Below, one piece after another: positions 58,843 to 64,000 of a stretch of DNA of 64,000 bases; position 1 is the first letter of the stretch, and each line of letters opens with the position of its first letter. The notes beneath the pieces were generated by a model that was not told the origin of the DNA, made no database searches, and saw only the letters and a program-made list of their open reading frames with translations. Made by a program: the position numbers and the translations under genes. This DNA is from RGIG4097 sp937885645 (GTDB taxonomy: Bacteria; Bacillota; Clostridia; Christensenellales; CAG-917), in contig CALABJ010000003.1 in NCBI GenBank assembly GCA_937885645.1, positions 32,098-96,097 on the forward strand, in the 5' to 3' direction.

Positions 58843-58961
58843 ACCCTACGATTATACTCTATTTCCGCTCACTTGTCCACTATGATTTTTACAAGGCAAA
58901 AACTGAAAGATATCTCTATATCTTTTTTTGTCGGTTTATGGCAAACCGCACCCTCGTATTG

Positions 58962-59972
58962 TCAATGGAAAATATCTTTCAGCACTCGGTCGGTCAATTT
59001 GTCCGCAAGATCAAAATCCATAGCGCCGACGTAAAACCGCTCTATCCCCATATGGACACTTCGTGCCTTTGATATGTTTCCTACACCCTCCTCAATCTCC
59101 TCGTCAAGTTTTGCCCTTGCACGGCTGAGAGCGTATAGGTCTGCCTTCTTTTCAAAATCGGCGAGATCAACGGTGCAGTCAGGGTTGCCACACTCTCTCA
59201 CCACTGCCACGTCACCAACGACACAGCCTTCAACAAAGTCAGCATCGTAGGGATTGAGGAAGAGGACGTCCGCTCCAACACTGTCCACAAGGGTTGTCAC
59301 AAACCTGTCTATGAGAATATCTTCTCCCTTCACTGCAATCACCTTTTTGTCTTTCAGTGCGTCACCAAAACAGACAACTCCCTCAGGAGTAATTGCCCTA
59401 AAAAACCTTCTACCTGCGCCCTTCTTTTTCACCTTGTCATCTCCCCCATTTTCACCTGCAATTTTCAGTGCATACTCCCTTGCAACGAGGTCAATTTCAC
59501 CCATATCCACCTTGTCAGTCAAAAGTCTGTTTATTTGCGTGAAATGACCGAAACCGCACTTTAAGTGTTCATAAGCACGGACAAAACACTCTTTTTTGTC
59601 ATTTACAAGTTTTTCAAGGTGGGTGCGTTCCTTGATTTTGTCTCTTCTTACGCAGTCCAAAAGGTTGATGATGACCTCTTTTGCCACTGGGATTTTTGGC
59701 TCAACTGCGTGGGGTGCAGTGGCGTCAATAACCGCCACACCTAAGTCCTTTATCAGCACTCCGTCCAGTGAATTTGGGTCCCCTGAGCAGTGCCAACACT
59801 CCACGCTGTATCCCCTATTCAGCCCCTCTTTCATCACCTTTTTCATAAGAGATGACTTCCCCGTGCCGGGGCCTCCCTTCAACAAAAACACTTGGTCGAG
59901 GGGTGCGATTGCTTCTTCATACAAGCCGTAAAAGCCTTTGTGCGTGTTGCTTCCAAGATAATATCTGTCCAT
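58962..59972 (-). CDS. P-loop ATPase of the PRK06851 type
   Basis: A 336-residue protein with a Walker A GGPGTGKSSLMKK (about residues 33-45) and a possible second nucleotide-site region after FFRAITPEGVVCFGDAL in the second half. I recall this pattern from an uncharacterised ATPase family found in spore-forming Firmicutes. Starts after GGAGGG. It is divergent from the dipicolinate synthase genes, 85 bases away, which supports a link to sporulation but does not prove it. Confidence 0.65.
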   Translation of the reverse strand: MDRYYLGSNTHKGFYGLYEEAIAPLDQVFLLKGGPGTGKSSLMKKVMKEGLNRGYSVECWHCSGDPNSLDGVLIKDLGVAVIDATAPHAVEPKIPVAKEVIINLLDCVRRDKIKERTHLEKLVNDKKECFVRAYEHLKCGFGHFTQINRLLTDKVDMGEIDLVAREYALKIAGENGGDDKVKKKGAGRRFFRAITPEGVVCFGDALKDKKVIAVKGEDILIDRFVTTLVDSVGADVLFLNPYDADFVEGCVVGDVAVVRECGNPDCTVDLADFEKKADLYALSRARAKLDEEIEEGVGNISKARSVHMGIERFYVGAMDFDLADKLTDRVLKDIFH

Positions 59973-60057
59973 ATTCCCTCCAGGATATTCTATGTATTTT
60001 CATCTATTATGGCAACACCAAAACCGCTTTTTGCATAGGATACGGTATGGAGGATTT

Positions 60058-60771
60058 ATGGCTGAATTCATCATTTATCAAACTGACGAAAGGATGTTTT
60101 TCCTGAGAAATGAACTGGGTTTCTCCGCCAAAAAGCGGACTCATATATATGCGCCAAACATATTGCTTGGGCTTGGCAACGTGGCAGAGGTGGGAGACCA
60201 CGAAGTGGTCATAGGTGGCAAGGCGGACGAGGAGGTGAAAGCTCATTTCAACTCCACTGACGTCAAATATTTCAATATGCTTGAGGACGAAAAATTTCAA
60301 GCTCGCAACTCTCGTTTGACCGCAGAAGGCACTCTCCAAGTCATACTTTCCCACGCCCTTATGGCACTAGACGAGATGAGTGTTCTTGTCATAGGCTTTG
60401 GCCGTACAGGTGCAGCGGTTGCTCGAATACTACGTCAAGTAGGCGTAAAAAGGCTTACAGTGGCAACGACGGCTTCTCTGCGCCCTGCCTATGCCTTTGC
60501 GGACGAGGTCATCCCTGTGGGCAGTTTTGATTTTGCCCACTATGATACGGTGATAAACACTGTGCCTCAGCATATCATTGACGACAAAGCGGTGCTCACC
60601 TTCTCCCCCTCTGCCCTTTATATAGATCTGGCAACAAAGCCTGCACTCAACCTTTGCTTTGCAAAGTATCTAGGTATTGATGCGGAAATCTACCCAGCTC
60701 TCCCTGCCAAAACCGCACCGCTGAGCGCAGCTAGGGCTATAAAAGACTACGTGTTGGAGGTGACAAAATGA
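60058..60771 (+). CDS. dpaA: Dipicolinate synthase subunit A
   Basis: A 237-residue protein of the SpoVFA family; with subunit B it oxidises dihydrodipicolinate to dipicolinate in the mother cell during sporulation. Rossmann motif VLVIGFGRTGAAVARILRQVG (about 112-132), RLTAEGTLQ before it, and YIDLATKPA and PALPAKTAP later match the family. It is about 60 residues shorter than the Bacillus protein, the N-terminal domain being reduced. Start from GGAGGA before 60058; the frame extends to 59992. Overlaps dpaB by 4 bases. Confidence 0.85.
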   Translation: MAEFIIYQTDERMFFLRNELGFSAKKRTHIYAPNILLGLGNVAEVGDHEVVIGGKADEEVKAHFNSTDVKYFNMLEDEKFQARNSRLTAEGTLQVILSHALMALDEMSVLVIGFGRTGAAVARILRQVGVKRLTVATTASLRPAYAFADEVIPVGSFDFAHYDTVINTVPQHIIDDKAVLTFSPSALYIDLATKPALNLCFAKYLGIDAEIYPALPAKTAPLSAARAIKDYVLEVTK

Positions 60772-61331
60772 AGATAGGTCTTGGTGTCACAGGGTCATTC
60801 TGCACCTTCAAAAACCTGCTTGTTGCCCTCACTGAAATCGTTGATGCAGGCCACGATGTTGTGCCAGTATTCAGCTACGTTGTGTCCGCCTTTGACACAC
60901 GTTTCTTCAAGGCTAAGGACTTTGAAGATGAGATAATCCGTCTCACAGGCAAAACCCCAATAAAGACCATTGTAGAGGCCGAGCCAATGGGCACAGCAAA
61001 AGGCGTTGACCTTATGCTTGTTGCCCCTTGCACGGGCAATACCCTTGCCAAAATAGCCCACGGCATAACCGATACACCGGTCACAATGGCGGTGAAAGCA
61101 ACCCTACGCAACAACAAACCGGTTGTGCTGTCCGTCAGTTCCAACGATGCTCTAGGGGCAAATGCGCGAAATATAGGCACTCTCCTCAACACGAGAAACC
61201 TGTTTTTTGTGCCTTTCGGTCAAGATGCCCCTGTGAAAAAGCCCAACAGCCTCATCGCAGACACCTCTCTCATCCTCCCTACCTGCACGAAGGCAATAGA
61301 AGGCAAGCAAATCACTCCACTATTTCTATAA
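60768..61331 (+). CDS. dpaB: Dipicolinate synthase subunit B
   Basis: A 187-residue flavoprotein of the SpoVFB family. GLGVTGSFCTFKN at the N-terminus, APCTGNTLAKIAHGITDTPVTMA (about 85-107) and FVPFGQD with a late KKPNSLIAD are family hallmarks. Its presence with dpaA is the strongest sign that the organism forms spores. ATGA overlap with dpaA. Confidence 0.93.
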   Translation: MKIGLGVTGSFCTFKNLLVALTEIVDAGHDVVPVFSYVVSAFDTRFFKAKDFEDEIIRLTGKTPIKTIVEAEPMGTAKGVDLMLVAPCTGNTLAKIAHGITDTPVTMAVKATLRNNKPVVLSVSSNDALGANARNIGTLLNTRNLFFVPFGQDAPVKKPNSLIADTSLILPTCTKAIEGKQITPLFL

Positions 61332-61454
61332 AGAAATCAATTGACATATCAAGCCAACTAGGCAAGATTAAGAAAGCAACACAAACCGTCAAACAAATAT
61401 TATTAAACAATCAACCCCAAAAAGTAAAACACCCTAAATCAACCAGATTTAGGG

Positions 61455-61488
61455 CAAAAAAAATCCACTCTTTCGAGTGGACTTTTTT
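61455..61488. terminator. Bidirectional terminator between dpaB and the lipoprotein array
   Basis: AATCCACTC/GAGTGGACTT with loop TTTC and T6 on one side, A8 on the other. A second hairpin CCCTAAATC/GATTTAGGG lies just left at 61430-61453. Confidence 0.88.
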
Positions 61489-61503
61489 AGGTTAATTCAG
61501 TTC

Positions 61504-62178
61504 TTATTTTGCATCCTTGACTGCATCTGCTGATGAACCGACGATGACGACTTTGCCTGAAACGTGGACGGTGAGGCCGGTCACTGTATCTGTATATGCC
61601 TTTACATCCTTAACTGCGTATGCTGCTGAACCGACGATGACGACTTTGCCTGAAACGTGGACGCAATTTTTACCAACGCGATCGGCCGTTACATCTGCAT
61701 ATGCCTTTGCATCATCTGCATTGTCAAATCCGAGGACTGAAACCATTCTTGCGCTGAGGCCATCAACCTTAGCGCCCATGACTACCCATTTGACGCCTTC
61801 TGCTTCTGCTTCTGCATCTTCACCTGTGACTTTTTCGACCATATAGCCTACTTTTTCAAGTTTCTTTGCATAGCTGTCTGCGTTGCTTGCGACGAGTTTG
61901 AGCAATGCACCAAATGATTCTGCATCATCTTTATTTGAAAATGCCAAAATGGTGACCATATCAGTGCCCTTTGTTCCAGCGACACCCCACTTGATGTCGA
62001 AGTCAACGCCTAGTTCTTCTGTGTATGCATCAAGGTTTTCACCTGACATAGTTTCGACGGTATAGCCTTTGCGTTCCAGTTTCTTTGCATAGCTGTCTGC
62101 GTTGCATGCCACGAGGCAAACGCCGAGGATTGCCACGAGAGCGATAATTGCTATGATGCTGATAACTTTCTTGTTCAT
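61504..62178 (-). CDS. Mosaic small lipoprotein, paralogue 1 (fusion of two units)
   Basis: A 224-residue lipoprotein (lipobox LVAC, Cys about 25). Residues 25-95 match the N-terminal part of paralogue 3; then a second NADSYAKKLE unit begins (about 98) and matches paralogue 2; finally the tail unit VHVSGKVVIVGS..AVKD is present twice. It appears to be a product of recombination between neighbouring copies plus a tail duplication. TTGGAGGG before the ATG at 62178; the frame continues upstream to 62265 but without ribosome site. Function unknown. Confidence 0.82.
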   Translation of the reverse strand: MNKKVISIIAIIALVAILGVCLVACNADSYAKKLERKGYTVETMSGENLDAYTEELGVDFDIKWGVAGTKGTDMVTILAFSNKDDAESFGALLKLVASNADSYAKKLEKVGYMVEKVTGEDAEAEAEGVKWVVMGAKVDGLSARMVSVLGFDNADDAKAYADVTADRVGKNCVHVSGKVVIVGSAAYAVKDVKAYTDTVTGLTVHVSGKVVIVGSSADAVKDAK

Positions 62179-62254
62179 ATTATCCCTCCAAGGATTATTT
62201 TGTTGATGTGTATATTTTAGCACATTATCGTGGCGAAGGCAAAAATTGAAAAAG

Positions 62255-62286
62255 AAAAAGTCCACTCTTTCGAGTGGACTTTTTTA
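62255..62286. terminator. Terminator between paralogues 1 and 2
   Basis: AAGTCCACTC/GAGTGGACTT, loop TTTC, T6 to the right and an A-rich left flank; acts on paralogue 2 in the minus direction. Confidence 0.85.
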
Positions 62287-62299
62287 AGTAATTCAGTTC

Positions 62300-62668
62300 T
62301 TATTTTGCATCCTTGACTGCTTCTGCTGTTGAACCAACGATGACGACTTTGCCTGAAACGTGGACGCGTTCTTCACCAAGGGCATCAGCTGTTGCTTCTG
62401 CATATGCCTTTGCATCATCTGCATTGTCAAATCCGAGGACTGAAACCACTCTTGAGCTGAGGCCATCAACCTTAACGCCCATGACTGCCCATTTGACGCC
62501 TTCTGCTTCTGATTCTGCTTCTGCATCGTCACCTGTGAATTTTTGGACCATATAGCCTGCTTTTTCAAGTTTCTTTGCATAGCTGTCTGCGTTACATGCG
62601 ACGAGGCAAACACCAAGGATTGCGACGAGTGCGATAATTGCTACGATGCTGATAACTTTTTTGTTCAT
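62300..62668 (-). CDS. Small lipoprotein, paralogue 2
   Basis: A 122-residue lipoprotein with a signal peptide identical over its first nine residues to the two neighbours and lipobox LVAC. The mature part has the NADSYAKKLEKAGYMV unit, an Ala/Glu-rich linker, a predicted beta-alpha region (VVSVLGFDNADDAKAYAEA) and the tail HVSGKVVIVGSTAEAVKDAK. TTGGAGGG ribosome site. Family not recognised. Confidence 0.85.
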   Translation of the reverse strand: MNKKVISIVAIIALVAILGVCLVACNADSYAKKLEKAGYMVQKFTGDDAEAESEAEGVKWAVMGVKVDGLSSRVVSVLGFDNADDAKAYAEATADALGEERVHVSGKVVIVGSTAEAVKDAK

Positions 62669-62703
62669 ATTATCCCTCCAAGGATTATTTTATTGATGTG
62701 TAT

Positions 62704-62732
62704 ATTTTAGCACTTTATCGTGATAAAGTCAA
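62704..62732 (-). promoter_or_regulatory. Promoter of paralogue 2 with palindrome in the spacer
   Basis: TTGACT, 17 bases, TAAAAT on the minus strand. The spacer contains ACTTTATC-AC-GATAAAGT (62712-62729), perfect 8-base arms. Paralogue 1 has a degenerate version of the same region (around 62218-62245) without the palindrome. Confidence 0.7.
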
Positions 62733-62745
62733 TAGTTAACAAGTA

Positions 62746-62779
62746 AAAAGTCCACTCTTTTGAGTGGACTTCTTTTTTC
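62746..62779. terminator. Terminator between paralogues 2 and 3
   Basis: AAGTCCACTC/GAGTGGACTT, loop TTTT, followed by CTTTTTT on the right and an A-run on the left. Confidence 0.85.
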
Positions 62780-62790
62780 CATAAAAATGA

Positions 62791-63162
62791 TTATTTTGCG
62801 TCTTTGATGCCTTGTTCTGTGCCCATGAAGACGATCTTTCCTTTTGCTTCTGCCTTCATACCGGTGAAGCCTGATGCCATATTGAGAATGCTTGCAAATG
62901 ATTCTGCATCATCTTTATTTGAAAATGCCAAAATGGAGACCATGTCTGTGCCATTTGATCCGCCAACACCCCAAACGATTTCGATGTCAAGGCCAGTTTC
63001 TTCTACAAATGCTGCGGCTTCTTCATCGGTCATTTTTTCGACGGTATAGCCTTTGCCTTCCAGTTTCTTTGCATAACTGTCTGCGTTGCATGCCACGAGG
63101 CAAACGCCGAGGATTGCCACGAGAGCGATAATTGCTACGATGCTGATAACTTTCTTGTTCAT
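62791..63162 (-). CDS. Small lipoprotein, paralogue 3
   Basis: A 123-residue lipoprotein, same signal peptide and lipobox as its two downstream paralogues. Mature part: NADSYAKKLEGKGYTVEKMT, then EIVWGVGGSNGTDMVSILAFSNKDDAESFASIL and a tail KGKIVFMGTEQGIKDAK. TTGGAGGG ribosome site and a consensus promoter (63195-63223). Nearest the rRNA operon. Function unknown. Confidence 0.85.
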   Translation of the reverse strand: MNKKVISIVAIIALVAILGVCLVACNADSYAKKLEGKGYTVEKMTDEEAAAFVEETGLDIEIVWGVGGSNGTDMVSILAFSNKDDAESFASILNMASGFTGMKAEAKGKIVFMGTEQGIKDAK

Positions 63163-63194
63163 ATTATCCCTCCAAGGATTATTATTGTACGTAT

Positions 63195-63223
63195 ATTATA
63201 TTTCTTTTGCCAAATATTGTCAA
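63195..63223 (-). promoter_or_regulatory. Promoter of paralogue 3
   Basis: On the minus strand TTGACA, 17 bases, TATAAT. The rest of 63224-63420 shows no gene. Confidence 0.85.
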
Positions 63224-63420
63224 CATCAACTTTCCTTCACAATTCTTCAAGGAGAAACAAAAACAAATAAAAGGGATATTTGGACAAAACGTTGCAAAAA
63301 CTGGGCATTTTGCACTGAAAAACCTGACCGGTTGTCCATAAACAATTGAATTTTGACGGCAGAAATCGATTTAGAGGCTGTATTTTGTATGAAAATCACA
63401 ATTTGAAACTAAAAAAGACA

Positions 63421-63453
63421 ACAAAAAAACCACTCTGACGAGTGGTTCTTTTG
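63421..63453 (-). terminator. Terminator of the rRNA operon
   Basis: AACCACTC/GAGTGGTT with loop TGAC, followed by TTTTTTTGT in the minus direction, just past the 5S gene. Confidence 0.88.
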
Positions 63454-63459
63454 TTTGGA

Positions 63460-63577
<118 letters not shown>

Positions 63578-63677
63578 ATGGTTGAATATTGATTCAATGT
63601 ACGAATCGCACATTCACAACTGCATAGGAATAGAATTTTTGCTGTATTTGTATTAGACCTTTGAAATTTTGTATTTT

Positions 63678-64000
<323 letters not shown>

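Noticed and set aside
59992..60057. Longer N-terminus for dipicolinate synthase A
   Set aside because: The extra residues do not resemble the family and GGAGGA sits directly before the ATG at 60058.

Overview
The window looks like a chromosomal segment of a spore-forming, fermentative, Gram-positive anaerobe of the class Clostridia, probably an uncultured gut species. The evidence is dipicolinate synthase genes (spore core), rubrerythrin, FeoAB with a FeoB-associated Cys-rich protein, a radical SAM activase-like protein, two BspA-type leucine-rich-repeat lipoproteins, several glycoside hydrolases, strong sigma-A promoters (TTGACA-N17-TATAAT) and GGAGG-type ribosome sites. No species call is possible from sequence alone.

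Layout. 1-5936 (minus): packaging and head module of a prophage or remnant (large terminase, small terminase-like protein, zinc-ribbon protein, portal, scaffold, major capsid), cut by the left edge. 6270-11378 (plus): membrane protein with an Asp/Arg/Tyr-repeat tail, YfcE phosphodiesterase, GH2 hydrolase, thyA-folA, small membrane protein. 11439-16960: membrane-anchored protein, rubrerythrin, then a pyrimidine salvage operon uraA-upp whose leader encodes a 28-residue peptide ending at an intrinsic terminator. 16133-19640: radical SAM protein and FAD oxidoreductase, divergent from a CofE-like ligase. 20015-26008 (plus): mannoside use (DUF4432 epimerase-like, manA, PfkB kinase, GH38 alpha-mannosidase). 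26135-31621: lipoprotein, two TetR regulators, feoA-feoB-Cys-rich protein. 31787-39022 (minus): a complete hexuronate route uxaC-uxuA-uxuB-eda-kdgK plus a GH2 enzyme, with a divergent AraC regulator. 40154-44882: LRR lipoprotein and M13 peptidase. 45175-48977 (plus): old-yellow-enzyme-type oxidoreductase plus both subunits of aconitase X behind a palindrome-covered promoter. 49026-49496: tRNA-Ala(CGC) surrounded by tRNA fragments. 49623-58842: lipoprotein hydrolase, GDPD, DUF218, a 1749-residue LRR lipoprotein, an acyltransferase fused to a zinc ribbon. 58962-61331: ATPase and dipicolinate synthase A/B. 61504-63162 (minus): three tandem paralogous small lipoproteins. 63460-64000 (minus): 5S and the 3' end of 23S rRNA.

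The best candidates for something undescribed are: (a) a composite dispersed repeat (three copies) that in two copies ends in a structured 3'-UTR element with different stem sequences but a conserved CGTAC apical hairpin, abutting a stop codon; (b) the uraA leader peptide/terminator; (c) the OYE-aconitase X operon of unknown substrate with a three-half-site operator; (d) the tRNA-Ala fragment cluster; (e) the mosaic lipoprotein array. All functional statements are from reading the sequence and recalled family knowledge; no database search was run.
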